A DNA stretch of 10,189 nt, taken from the NCBI GenBank assembly GCA_016462055.1, contig JAEMTX010000062.1, positions 1-10,189 of the forward strand, written 5' to 3'. Positions within the stretch are counted from its first letter, which is position 1. Every line of letters begins with the position of its first letter. Below the pieces are notes generated by a model. It did no database searches and was not told the DNA's origin. It was given only the letters and a program-made list of their open reading frames with translations. This document shows, piece after piece, positions 1-6,409 of this stretch. The position numbers and the translations under genes were made by a program. Origin of the DNA: Acidimicrobiia bacterium. Lineage in GTDB: Bacteria; Actinomycetota; Acidimicrobiia; Acidimicrobiales; Acidimicrobilacustridaceae.

Positions 1-629
1 TCCTTGTTGCTATCGGATCAGAGCCAGAGAGTTCACTCACCGAGCTCAGTCTTGGTGCGCTGGCCATCAGCGTCATTTGCGGTTGGATCGGTTTTCTCGG
101 TTGGCCAATCGTTGCGAGTTACTGGAAAGGCCAGCGCAGTCTTCGGCTCGATTTTGGTTTGGAAATCCGCCCCATTGATCTTGGATGGGGAGTTCTTGGC
201 GGACTGGCGGCGTTGGTCATCTCAGGAGCTGGGGGAGTGGCCTGGTCGATTCTTTCCAACGAGGCGGCTCCGACGAATACGGAGTTCCTTCCGACTGAGC
301 CGTCGTTGCTCACAGCGTTGGCGATCTTTGTGCTCGTCGCTGTGTGCACACCGGTCGTTGAGGAACTGTTCTTCCGTGGCCTATTCCTGCGGTCGGTTGG
401 GCGAAGGTGGAACCTCACCGTTGGCGTGATCGTCACGTCGTTGGTATTCGGTATGTTCCATGCACAAGGCAATTCCTTAGGTCAGGCAGCATTCATCGTC
501 GGGATTACCGCCTTGTACGGTGCGGTGTTCGCCGTGCTTGTGATCCGGGCCAATGGCCGGCTTGGCCCATCGATCGTTGCCCACATGTGCGTGAATGCAA
601 TCGGGGTGCTTGGAGCGCTCTACCTCTAG
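1..629 (+). CDS. CPBP family intramembrane metalloprotease (5' partial)
   Basis: The reading frame is open from the left edge (first full codon at base 3) to TAG at 627-629, so the true start lies outside the window; 208 residues are visible. It is hydrophobic with about six likely membrane segments. The three CPBP (CAAX protease / bacteriocin-processing, Abi) motifs are present in order: an EExxFRG-type motif with the Glu pair at bases 360-365 (VVEELFFRG), an FxxxH-type motif with His at 459-461 (FGMFHA), and HxxxN at 582-596 (HMCVN). In this family these Glu, His and Asn residues form the active site within the membrane. The substrate cannot be told from sequence; bacterial members range from bacteriocin immunity to prenyl-protein-like processing. 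A TTG at 159 could start a shorter ORF, but the upstream in-frame sequence is also membrane-like, so I read it as coding. The next gene, clpP, follows after 133 nt. Confidence 0.88.
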   Translation, partial: LVAIGSEPESSLTELSLGALAISVICGWIGFLGWPIVASYWKGQRSLRLDFGLEIRPIDLGWGVLGGLAALVISGAGGVAWSILSNEAAPTNTEFLPTEPSLLTALAIFVLVAVCTPVVEELFFRGLFLRSVGRRWNLTVGVIVTSLVFGMFHAQGNSLGQAAFIVGITALYGAVFAVLVIRANGRLGPSIVAHMCVNAIGVLGALYL

Positions 630-655
630 GCCCTTGTCGTCGAGGCGAGCGAGCG

Positions 656-718
656 GGGCGGGCAGAGATGACCGCCCGAGCGTGTCGCTTGAGCCGTTCG
701 GGCCTGTAACCTGCCCGA
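656..718 (+). other. Overlapping inverted repeats in the clpP leader
   Basis: Between the CPBP gene and clpP there are three GC-rich inverted repeats that share arms. GGGCGG (656-661) can pair with CCGCCC (672-677). GCCCGA (674-679) can pair with TCGGGC (698-703), which can instead pair with a second GCCCGA (713-718). The first and third hairpins can coexist; the middle one excludes both. No T-run follows, so a plain terminator is unlikely. The region also holds a possible -10 box, TAACCT at 707-712, without a convincing -35. Six-base matches arise easily in GC-rich DNA, so this is weak. Confidence 0.25.
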
Positions 719-762
719 GTCAGTCTGAAGGGATTGGCAAACATTCCGTTCGAAGGAGCCCG

Positions 763-1365
763 ATGTCGAATCCCCCGATCGCACCGCAGGTGGCCATGGC
801 CGCCTCCATCGCTGAGCCGGGAGCGGACATCTTCCGCATGCTCCTTAAGGATCGCATCGTCGTTCTAGGTAGCGATGTAAACGACGCAGTCGCCAACCAG
901 ATTGTGGCGCAGTTGCTCTACCTCGAGGGCGAAGACCCGGGCAAAGACATTTGGCTTTACATCAATTCCCCAGGTGGATCGATCACCGCAGGCATGGCGA
1001 TTTACGACACGATGCAGTTCATCACCCCCGATGTCGGAACAATCTGCATGGGTCTTGCTGCGTCGATGGGTCAGTTCCTGTTGTGCGCCGGCGCGGCCGG
1101 AAAGCGCTACACGCTTCCTCACGCTCGGATCATGATGCATCAGCCTCTTGGTGGCGTACAGGGTCAAGCATCAGACATCGCTATTCAGGCGGAGCAGATG
1201 GCGTACATCAAGCGTCTGATGGCCGAGCGCATCTCGTTCCACACCGGGCAAGACGTCGAGCAGATTCAGGTCGACTCAGAACGTGACCGTTGGTTTACTG
1301 CCGAGCAGGCAAAGGCCTACGGAATCGTCGACAACGTGATCCTCAAGCGCGGCGAGTTGAACTGA
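763..1365 (+). CDS. clpP: ATP-dependent Clp protease proteolytic subunit, ClpP1-like
   Basis: A 200-residue ClpP, the usual family length. ClpP forms a barrel-shaped serine peptidase that degrades proteins unfolded and fed in by an AAA+ partner such as ClpX or ClpC in the cytosol. The catalytic triad is visible: Ser101 in GLAASMGQ, His126 in IMMHQP and Asp175 in SERDRWF. The oxyanion/strand motif NSPGGS (68-73) and the His-flanking LPHARIMMHQPLGG block are intact. The GLAASMG form, rather than the common GQAASMG, and the DRWFTA segment recall the ClpP1 type of actinobacteria (from memory of the family). ATG at 763 was chosen because AAGGAG sits at 753-758, 4 nt upstream, and family similarity begins after it; upstream in-frame codons to 595 are not ClpP-like. 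Actinobacterial clpP genes usually occur as clpP1-clpP2 near tig and clpX; here it stands alone, with a CPBP protease upstream and a convergent gene 11 nt downstream. Confidence 0.96.
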   Translation: MSNPPIAPQVAMAASIAEPGADIFRMLLKDRIVVLGSDVNDAVANQIVAQLLYLEGEDPGKDIWLYINSPGGSITAGMAIYDTMQFITPDVGTICMGLAASMGQFLLCAGAAGKRYTLPHARIMMHQPLGGVQGQASDIAIQAEQMAYIKRLMAERISFHTGQDVEQIQVDSERDRWFTAEQAKAYGIVDNVILKRGELN

Positions 1366-1376
1366 TCCAGCCCCGC

Positions 1377-1838
1377 TTATTGGCGTCGGGTTGTTGTTGT
1401 TCGCAGTGACGTTCCGCAGTTTGCAATCGTCCATCCTTCGACGGCTTGACCGGCGGCAGTTACCTCGTCGACTCGGCCTTGTCGTTCGGCAAGTGCTGCT
1501 ACCAACGTGTCTTTTTTATTAACAGGTGAGGCTCGCACCGCATCGGCAACCTCCTGAACAAAAGTCGCCAGCACTGATAGTTGGGCTTGGATGTCGGCTG
1601 GGGCAATGCTCGTTGCTCGCTGCAACTCGGCGACCTGTGGGCCGAGTGTCGTGGGGTCAAGGGTGACGATCGAAGTTGAGAGTGTGTCGACCTGAGCGAG
1701 TTGCTCGCAGAGTTTTGCCGCCGAGCGCGTTTGTGGCTTCTTAGCGAACGCCCAGATTCCGATACCAGTTGCAGCGAGGATCACGAGTACTAGCAGAAAG
1801 AGAATGAGCGATCGACGATTGGACCATGCTGCACTCAT
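1377..1838 (-). CDS. Membrane-anchored protein of unknown function, coupled to rpe
   Basis: I do not recognise this 153-residue protein. It has a short basic N-terminus (Arg8, Arg9), one strong hydrophobic segment at about residues 11-31 that could be a signal anchor or uncleaved signal peptide, then a mostly helical-looking, Ala/Leu/Gln/Val-rich domain and a Thr/Arg-rich end. Two Cys occur, Cys44 just after the membrane segment and Cys141 near the end; if the domain is outside the cell they could form a disulfide (inference). The ATG at 1838 lies 4 nt after the rpe stop, and there is no clear Shine-Dalgarno, so translation is probably coupled to rpe. The frame is open further upstream to 2084, but that part is antisense-frame rpe sequence and was left out. 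The gene converges on clpP with an 11-nt gap and no visible terminator between them. Confidence 0.7.
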   Translation of the reverse strand: MSAAWSNRRSLILFLLVLVILAATGIGIWAFAKKPQTRSAAKLCEQLAQVDTLSTSIVTLDPTTLGPQVAELQRATSIAPADIQAQLSVLATFVQEVADAVRASPVNKKDTLVAALAERQGRVDEVTAAGQAVEGWTIANCGTSLRTTTTRRQ

Positions 1839-1842
1839 CGAT

Positions 1843-2535
1843 CTACGCGGACGCTGCGGAAGCGAGAGCCCGCAATTCGTTCGTGGCGTGCTCGAATCCG
1901 TTTGGGTCTCGGAACATTGCACTACCGACAACGAATCGATTCGCTCCAGCGCTCGCAGCCTCTGCAATTGTTGACGGTGCAATACCCCCATCGATTTCGA
2001 TGTCGATATCGAGGCCTCGCTCAATAATGATGTCTCGCAGACGACGGGTTTTGTTCTCGACGGCGGAGATATAGGACTGGCCACCGAAACCGGGATTCAC
2101 CGACATGATGAGAACGAGTCCCACGAGGTCGAGAACTTCGACAATTGCTTCGAGTGGAGTTGCCGGATTTATGACGACCGCAGGGGTGGCCCCGAGTTCG
2201 CGGATGCGGCCAAGCGTTCGATGCAGGTGGCGGCATGCCTCGGCATGGACCATGACCGTGCTGCAACCAGCGTCGATCATGGCATCGAGAATCCAGGTGG
2301 GTTCATTGACCATGAGGTGTGATTCAAAGGGAATCGTCAGAAGAGGACGAATGGATGCGATCACGTCTGCTCCGAACGAAAGGTTCGGAACGAAATTGCC
2401 GTCCATGACGTCCCAGTGGATGAGGTCAGCGCCACCTTGTTCAAGTTCCACACAAATTTCGCCAAGCCGCGCATAATCGGCAGTGAGAACTGACGGCGAA
2501 ATTTGGATCTTGCGGGGGACTGCTGGAGTCGTCAT
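1843..2535 (-). CDS. rpe: Ribulose-phosphate 3-epimerase
   Basis: A 230-residue TIM-barrel enzyme that interconverts D-ribulose 5-phosphate and D-xylulose 5-phosphate in the pentose phosphate pathway, using a bound divalent metal. The family signatures are complete: ISPSVLTADYARL near the N-terminus (12-24), HWDVMDGNFVPN (40-51), SHLMV (72-76), VNPGFGGQ (146-153) and EIDGGI (180-185). The expected metal ligands and acid/base residues are His40, Asp42, His73 and Asp182, with the two Asp residues acting as the proton-transfer pair in characterised homologues. ATG at 2535 was chosen because GGAG lies 10 nt upstream (2546-2549 on the minus strand) and homology begins just after it; the frame continues to 2694 but that N-terminal part is Arg-rich and not RPE-like. 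It is divergent from the RNA methyltransferase gene and is followed after 4 nt by the small membrane protein gene. Confidence 0.97.
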   Translation of the reverse strand: MTTPAVPRKIQISPSVLTADYARLGEICVELEQGGADLIHWDVMDGNFVPNLSFGADVIASIRPLLTIPFESHLMVNEPTWILDAMIDAGCSTVMVHAEACRHLHRTLGRIRELGATPAVVINPATPLEAIVEVLDLVGLVLIMSVNPGFGGQSYISAVENKTRRLRDIIIERGLDIDIEIDGGIAPSTIAEAASAGANRFVVGSAMFRDPNGFEHATNELRALASAASA

Positions 2536-2579
2536 GGCGAACTTTCTCCGAGTTGAGCGTTGGGCCGACGATACCCGCC

Positions 2580-2585
2580 TACGCT
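2580..2585 (+). promoter_or_regulatory. Putative leaderless -10 box (TACGCT) for the RNA methyltransferase
   Basis: TACGCT fits TANNNT and ends 6 nt before the GTG at 2592, which has no Shine-Dalgarno. This is the spacing expected if transcription starts at or next to the start codon. No good -35 is seen at 16-18 nt. The box also favours 2592 over the alternative starts TTG 2553 and GTG 2646. Confidence 0.4.
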
Positions 2586-2591
2586 GCTCAG

Positions 2592-3845
2592 GTGACCGAC
2601 CATTTCGATCCCGTTCGTTCACCGCAACGATTCTCTGATCGGGCGGTGGTCGTTGACGTCGAGCGACTGGTCGCCGGGGGCGTAGGACTGTCACGCCGTG
2701 AGGACGGACGTGTGGTCCTTGTCGATGGTGGACTTCCCGGCGAACGGCTTGAGGTTTCGGTCATCGAACGAAAGGGAAGCGAACACGGACGGATTGTGCG
2801 AGTTCTTGAAGCTTCTCCTGGTCGCATCGAGCCGGTGTGCCCCCATGTCATCGAAGGTTGTGGTGGCTGCGATCTCGCCCATCTGGCTCATGAGGCACAA
2901 CTCGATGCGAAAATCGGGATCGTCGCCGACGCGCTACGCCGCCTTGGCAAGTGGAAAGAGCCAGTAGTCGCTGCTGGACCAGTTCTCGATCCGTGGGGCT
3001 TTCGTACAACCTTGCGGGCGGCAGTGGTCGACGGTCGTGCGGGACTCCGAATGGGTTCGAGTCACGATGTACTCGATCTTTCATCTTGTGCGATAACACA
3101 TCCCCGTCTTGAAGAACTCCTTGTCGATGGCGAGTTTGGGTCGGCCACCGAAGTTGTTCTGAGAATCGGCATCGCCAATGGTGAACGGATCGCTGTGGTG
3201 ACCCCATCTTCGGTCGGCGTTCGGCTGCCATCGGACGTTCTCGTCATCGGAGTTGATGAGCTCAAGGCTGGTCGACGCGCCTGGATTCATGAAGAAGTAG
3301 CTGGTCGAATGTGGCGAATCTCCGCAGAGTCATTTTTCCAAACGCGCCCCGACGGCGCCGATGCGCTCGTCGGCATAGTGAAATCAATGGTGAGCGATCT
3401 TCTCGATAACTCACAAGGCGAGCAGTCGACGCTCGTTGACGCTTATTGCGGCGTCGGACTCTTCGCTGGAAGCCTCGTCGCAGGGAGAGATAACTGGCGG
3501 GTGGTCGCTGCTGAGCGGGGTCGATCATCGGTCGCTGACGCCAAAGTCAATCTCGCTGACCTCGAAGCTCGAGTTGTTGGTACATCGATCGAACGATTCC
3601 GGGTTCCGCCCGCCAAAATCGTGATCGCTGATCCATCACGAGCAGGGCTGGGGCGCAAAGCCGTCAAGGTGCTTGCTGCGGCGGGGGCTGAGCGATTCGT
3701 CCTGGTGAGTTGCGATCCAGCCGCCGCCGGACGAGACCTCGCACTCCTGAACGCCGAGGGCTACTTGCCGGTTGAATCGGTGGTTGTCGACATGTTTCCC
3801 CATACCCACCATGTGGAAGTTGTGACCCGACTCGAACGCAACTAA
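2592..3845 (+). CDS. TRAM-domain class I SAM-dependent RNA (uracil-5) methyltransferase, TrmA/RlmC/RlmD family
   Basis: A 417-residue member of the RumA/TrmA family, which transfers methyl from S-adenosylmethionine to C5 of a uridine in tRNA or 23S rRNA. Order of parts, counted from GTG 2592: a TRAM RNA-binding domain (about 20-75); a [4Fe-4S] cysteine set Cys83-x6-Cys90-x2-Cys93 with a fourth, Cys166, in LSSCAI; the SAM-binding motif VDAYCGVGLF around Asp283; a DPSRAG motif (Asp347); the catalytic nucleophile Cys374 in VSCDP; and the C-terminal DMFPHTHHVE block with the likely general base Glu409. All key residues are present, so it should be active. The target (tRNA U54, 23S U747 or U1939) cannot be decided here. 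The start is uncertain: TTG 2553 would lie only 17 nt from the divergent rpe ATG, GTG 2646 begins at the TRAM domain itself, and GTG 2592 is preferred for its -10-like box 6 nt upstream. The DUF4395-thioredoxin gene follows after 51 nt. Confidence 0.92.
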   Translation: MTDHFDPVRSPQRFSDRAVVVDVERLVAGGVGLSRREDGRVVLVDGGLPGERLEVSVIERKGSEHGRIVRVLEASPGRIEPVCPHVIEGCGGCDLAHLAHEAQLDAKIGIVADALRRLGKWKEPVVAAGPVLDPWGFRTTLRAAVVDGRAGLRMGSSHDVLDLSSCAITHPRLEELLVDGEFGSATEVVLRIGIANGERIAVVTPSSVGVRLPSDVLVIGVDELKAGRRAWIHEEVAGRMWRISAESFFQTRPDGADALVGIVKSMVSDLLDNSQGEQSTLVDAYCGVGLFAGSLVAGRDNWRVVAAERGRSSVADAKVNLADLEARVVGTSIERFRVPPAKIVIADPSRAGLGRKAVKVLAAAGAERFVLVSCDPAAAGRDLALLNAEGYLPVESVVVDMFPHTHHVEVVTRLERN

Positions 3846-3861
3846 CCAAGCACGGTCTCTA

Positions 3862-3890
3862 TTGTCGATCGAATAGGTCGGGATTAGGGT
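3862..3890 (+). promoter_or_regulatory. Putative leaderless promoter for the DUF4395-thioredoxin gene
   Basis: TTGTCG (3862-3867) and TAGGGT (3885-3890) are separated by 17 nt and resemble -35 and -10 boxes. The -10 box ends 6 nt before ATG 3897, so the transcript would begin at about the start codon. No Shine-Dalgarno is present. The perfect palindrome TCGATCGA (3865-3872) overlaps the -35 box and could be an operator, though it may be chance. Confidence 0.5.
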
Positions 3891-3896
3891 GGGTGG

Positions 3897-4691
3897 ATGG
3901 CGAGTACTCCAGCACCCATTGATCCGCGTGGGCCACGCACAAATCAAGCCGTTTTGGCCGTGGCCTTGATCCTCGGCTTTCTGGCAGGCCAATGGTTCGT
4001 AGTGCCGGTTTTTGGTGCGGCTCTGTTGCTTGGCGCAGCATTTGGACCCAAGTGGGGGCCGGTTCTTCGTTTTTACTCCTCGGTCATTAAGCCGAGGTTG
4101 GCGGCGCCACACGAGCTCGAAGATCCGCGTCCCCCTCGTTTTGCTGCGACCGTGGGCGTGCTCTTTCTCGGTTCATCGACAATCGCATTTCTCGCTGGCT
4201 CGCCAACCCTTGGTTGGACGCTCGCACTGATCGTCGCCGCGCTCGCAGCAGCTGCAGCCACGACGGGATTTTGCGTGGGTTGCGAAATGTATGTGTTGCT
4301 TGTGCGCATCCGTGGAGGCGTGCGGGTGGTCACCGTCGAGCGTGAAGAAAGCAAACTCTTCGACGCCGAACGTCCCGACCGAAAAGGTGGTTGGGCCGCT
4401 GTTCCGGCGGATTACCAAACAGGCAAGCCGCTGTGGCTGGTCTTTACAACAGAGTTTTGCGCCGTCTGTCCTCGTGTTGTCGAACAGATTTCGACGCAGC
4501 GACCAGAGGAGTCAGTTGTTGTGCTCAACGTGGCGGAACACCTTGACCTCGCAAGTGCCTACAAGGTTCGCCGCGCTCCGACTGTTGTTCGCGCAGACGC
4601 CGAGGGCATGGTCATCGTAAGACTTTCGGGAGCCGACGCAGTTCGGGCAGAACTTGATGCGCTCGAACGTGAAACGGTTGTTGTCCGTTAA
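3897..4691 (+). CDS. DUF4395 membrane domain fused to a thioredoxin-like domain
   Basis: A 264-residue two-domain protein. Residues 1 to about 140 match DUF4395: the N-terminal DPRGPRTNQ block, about four hydrophobic segments (near 17-30, 34-50, 84-100, 104-121) and the closing TTGFCVGCEMY motif with Cys126 and Cys129. Residues from about 160 form a thioredoxin-like domain with FCAVCP (Cys188-x2-Cys191) in the active-site position and a likely cis-Pro at 228 (RRAPTVV). Known DUF4395 proteins are small membrane proteins often encoded beside separate thioredoxins or sulfurtransferases; here both parts are one chain. A role in passing electrons or sulfur between a membrane CxxC pair and a thioredoxin CxxC pair is inferred, not shown. 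The Trp of the classic WCGPC motif is replaced by Phe. The start ATG has no Shine-Dalgarno but a leaderless-type promoter. The stop is directly followed by the ATG of the MDR gene. Confidence 0.88.
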   Translation: MASTPAPIDPRGPRTNQAVLAVALILGFLAGQWFVVPVFGAALLLGAAFGPKWGPVLRFYSSVIKPRLAAPHELEDPRPPRFAATVGVLFLGSSTIAFLAGSPTLGWTLALIVAALAAAAATTGFCVGCEMYVLLVRIRGGVRVVTVEREESKLFDAERPDRKGGWAAVPADYQTGKPLWLVFTTEFCAVCPRVVEQISTQRPEESVVVLNVAEHLDLASAYKVRRAPTVVRADAEGMVIVRLSGADAVRAELDALERETVVVR

Positions 4692-5660
4692 ATGTTTGCT
4701 GTCACAGCAACGTCATTCGATTCGGAGAACCCACTCACCGGATTGACGCTCGGGGAGGTCGTTGAGCCTGTGGTTCCCGACGGTTGGGTGTTGGTAGAGC
4801 TTCGCGCTGCAGCGCTTAACCATCACGATCTTTGGAGCCTTAAAGGTGTCGGGCTTCGGTCGGAACAGTTGCCGATGATTCTTGGTTGCGACGGTGCGGG
4901 CGTTGATATCGATGGCAATGAGGTCATCATTCATGCGGTGATCGCTGACCCCGACGCTGGAGATGGCGACGAAACCCTCGACCCTCGTCGTTCGCTCCTA
5001 TCGGAACGGTTCCCTGGAACCCTCGCCCAACGCATCGCTGTGCCTCGACGCAATGTGATCCCGAAGCCGGCATCGCTGACGTTCGAAGAAGCGGCGTGTC
5101 TCCCGACCTCGTGGTTGACCGCGTACCGGATGTTGTTCACCCGAGCAGGACTGCGTCCGGGTGACACGGTTCTTATTCAAGGTTCCGGTGGGGGAGTAGC
5201 AACTGCCGCGATAGTTCTGGCTCGCGCCGCTGGGCTTCGTGTTTGGGCGACAAGTCGGAGTGAACAAAAGCGAGCCAAGGCGCATGAACTCGGTGCCCAT
5301 GACACATTTGCAACTGACGAGCGACTCCCTGAACGTGTCGACGCGGTGATTGAAACGGTCGGCAAGGCAACGTGGGCACAGTCGATCCGCGCGGTGCGGC
5401 CAGGCGGTGTTGTGGTTGTCTCTGGAGCGACAACTGGAGATGATCCTTCAGCGGATCTCACACAAGTTTTCTTTCTTCAGCGATCGGTCCTCGGATCAAC
5501 GATGGGGACGCGAGGTGAACTCCAACGCCTTGTTTCTATGGTTGATTCGGCCGGTGTGCGGCCGGTCATCGATTCGGTTCGGCCTCTCTCAGACGCTCGT
5601 TCGGGGTTCGCAGACATGCTCGGCGGCGACCATTTCGGAAAGATTGTTTTCAGTATTTGA
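4692..5660 (+). CDS. Zinc-less medium-chain dehydrogenase/reductase (quinone-oxidoreductase-like)
   Basis: A 322-residue MDR superfamily enzyme. The GroES-like part has ALNHHDLW (41-48) and LGCDGAG (64-70). The nucleotide-binding Rossmann part has GSGGGVA (164-170), and Ser188/Arg189/Ser190 with Lys193/Arg194 after the second strand suggest NADPH rather than NADH (inference). The catalytic-zinc Cys is missing, with NHHD at that site, and the stretch near 85-115 has no structural-zinc Cys cluster, so this is a zinc-independent member. The segment after GCDGAG is short (VDIDGNEVII), lacking the longer loop usual before the GD-x-V motif. Such enzymes commonly reduce quinones, enones or enoyl thioesters; the substrate is unknown. 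ATG 4692 immediately follows the TAA of the fusion gene with no gap and no strong Shine-Dalgarno, so expression is probably coupled to it. Confidence 0.9.
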   Translation: MFAVTATSFDSENPLTGLTLGEVVEPVVPDGWVLVELRAAALNHHDLWSLKGVGLRSEQLPMILGCDGAGVDIDGNEVIIHAVIADPDAGDGDETLDPRRSLLSERFPGTLAQRIAVPRRNVIPKPASLTFEEAACLPTSWLTAYRMLFTRAGLRPGDTVLIQGSGGGVATAAIVLARAAGLRVWATSRSEQKRAKAHELGAHDTFATDERLPERVDAVIETVGKATWAQSIRAVRPGGVVVVSGATTGDDPSADLTQVFFLQRSVLGSTMGTRGELQRLVSMVDSAGVRPVIDSVRPLSDARSGFADMLGGDHFGKIVFSI

Positions 5661-5859
5661 GTCATTTTTCGACTTTTCGTTGATGAACCGTTCTTGTTGA
5701 GCTGGTCGTGGGAGAGACGAAAGACACAATCCGATCAGAAGATTTCTGGTTTTTCTTGCGCGATTGCCGCGATTCTTGCTGGAGAGTGCGCGACGCTTAA
5801 CTCCCCGGTCGTCACGAGCCACCACCGATGGTGGCCGTCGGGAATCAAGGAGATAGAGC
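5661..5859 (+). other. Intergenic region upstream of HU, with a small hairpin
   Basis: This 199-nt gap should contain the HU promoter, but I could not pick a convincing -35/-10 pair. GCCACC (5818-5823) and GGTGGC (5830-5835) form a perfect 6-bp hairpin with a 6-nt loop (ACCGAT). It ends 11 nt before the AAGGAG of HU (5847-5852) and 24 nt before the start, so it would be in the 5' leader. No terminator is evident after the MDR gene. Confidence 0.35.
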
Positions 5860-6303
5860 GTGAACAAACGAGAACTGGCTGCTGAACTCGCCGAGCGACT
5901 CGAAATCGACAAAAAGCAGGCTGTTGCCTTCGTCGAAGAGTTCATCATCACGATCACCGATACGGTGGCGACTGGTGAAGATGTAGTTCTTACCGGCTTC
6001 GCCAAGTTCCGCCGTGTGCAGCGCGGACCGCGTTTGGCCCGTAATCCGCAGACTGGTGCAACCGTGAAGGTTCCGGCCAAGAAGGCCGCCAAGATCACTC
6101 CGTTGAAGGCATTCAAAGATGCCGTCATCGCTGGCAAGAAGGCACCGGCCAAGAAGAAGGCTGTTGCGAAGAAGGCTCCGGCCAAGAAGGCTCCAGCCAA
6201 GAAGAAGGCCGTTGCCAAGAAGGCTCCAGCTCGCAAGGCGCCAGCCCGTAAGGCTGCTGCACGTAAGGCGCCAGCCCGTAAGGCACCAGCACGTCGTCGC
6301 TGA
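5860..6303 (+). CDS. hup: HU family DNA-binding protein with a Lys/Arg-Ala-Pro C-terminal tail
   Basis: A 147-residue nucleoid protein that binds and bends DNA and RNA with little sequence preference. Residues 1-90 are the HU fold: MNKRELAAELAER at the start, GFAKFRRVQR in the body, and the DNA-binding arm RLARNPQTGATVKV (58-71) including the Asn-Pro tip. Residues 93-147 are a low-complexity basic tail, as in actinobacterial HupB/Hlp, resembling eukaryotic histone H1 tails. The tail holds a 16-residue tandem repeat (95-110 and 111-126) built of APAKKKAVAKK units, then APARK units, so Lys gives way to Arg from residue 125. The start is GTG 5860, fixed by AAGGAG at 5847-5852 with 7-nt spacing. 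It is monocistronic, with its own terminator 25 nt after the stop. In mycobacterial homologues the tail is acetylated and methylated; the same is possible here. Confidence 0.96.
   Translation: MNKRELAAELAERLEIDKKQAVAFVEEFIITITDTVATGEDVVLTGFAKFRRVQRGPRLARNPQTGATVKVPAKKAAKITPLKAFKDAVIAGKKAPAKKKAVAKKAPAKKAPAKKKAVAKKAPARKAPARKAAARKAPARKAPARRR
6142..6237 (+). repeat. 48-bp tandem repeat in the HU tail
   Basis: Two adjacent 48-bp units (6142-6189 and 6190-6237) encode nearly identical 16-residue segments; only the next-to-last residue differs (Lys to Arg). Several third-position bases differ between the units, so the duplication is not recent or has been kept at the protein level. Degenerate 15-bp APARK units follow to 6300. 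Confidence 0.8.
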
Positions 6304-6328
6304 GCACAGTTTTGATTGACCGTTAGTG

Positions 6329-6369
6329 AATGACAAAGGCCCGGGCACTTGCCTGGGCCTTTGTTCATT
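6329..6369 (+). terminator. Intrinsic terminator of the HU gene
   Basis: A 15-bp stem pairs 6333-6347 with 6350-6364, the innermost A-U closing poorly so that the loop is effectively ACUU. After a single bulged T (6365), AATG (6329-6332) pairs with CATT (6366-6369), and the T-run continues to 6371. The one imperfect pair is G6343-T6354, a G-U wobble in plus-strand RNA but a C-A mismatch in minus-strand RNA, so the hairpin suits HU transcription. It may also stop leftward transcription from tRNA-Lys, but less well. Confidence 0.9.
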
Positions 6370-6378
6370 TTGTGTTCC

Positions 6379-6406
6379 GGATCGGCGACACCTTGCTGTC
6401 GAATCC
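6379..6406 (-). terminator. Hairpin just 3' of tRNA-Lys
   Basis: Read on the minus strand, this begins 3 nt after the encoded CCA. GGAT/ATCC (6403-6406 with 6379-6382) and CGACA/TGTCG arms (6397-6401 with 6386-6390) enclose a 6-nt loop, with an asymmetric internal loop between the two stems. No U-run follows. It could be a weak terminator or a 3' processing signal. Confidence 0.4.
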
Positions 6407-6409
6407 AGT

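Noticed and set aside
119..472. A 117-residue minus-strand ORF opposite the CPBP protease
   Set aside because: The plus strand carries all three CPBP motifs; the minus-strand product is low-complexity and basic.
1366..1376. Possible bidirectional terminator between clpP and the convergent membrane-protein gene
   Set aside because: The 11-nt gap is too short and I saw no inverted repeat with a T-run around it.
2553..2591. Extending the RNA methyltransferase to TTG 2553
   Set aside because: No Shine-Dalgarno or -10 box is suitably placed, it would leave only 17 nt to the divergent rpe start, and the extra residues do not look like TRAM sequence. It cannot be fully excluded.
3636..4112. A 158-residue minus-strand ORF
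   Set aside because: It lies across the end of the RNA methyltransferase, the promoter gap and the start of the DUF4395 gene, with no domain or ribosome site.
6142..6300. Repeat array that might look like CRISPR or a minisatellite
   Set aside because: The units are contiguous and in frame with the HU tail, with no spacers.
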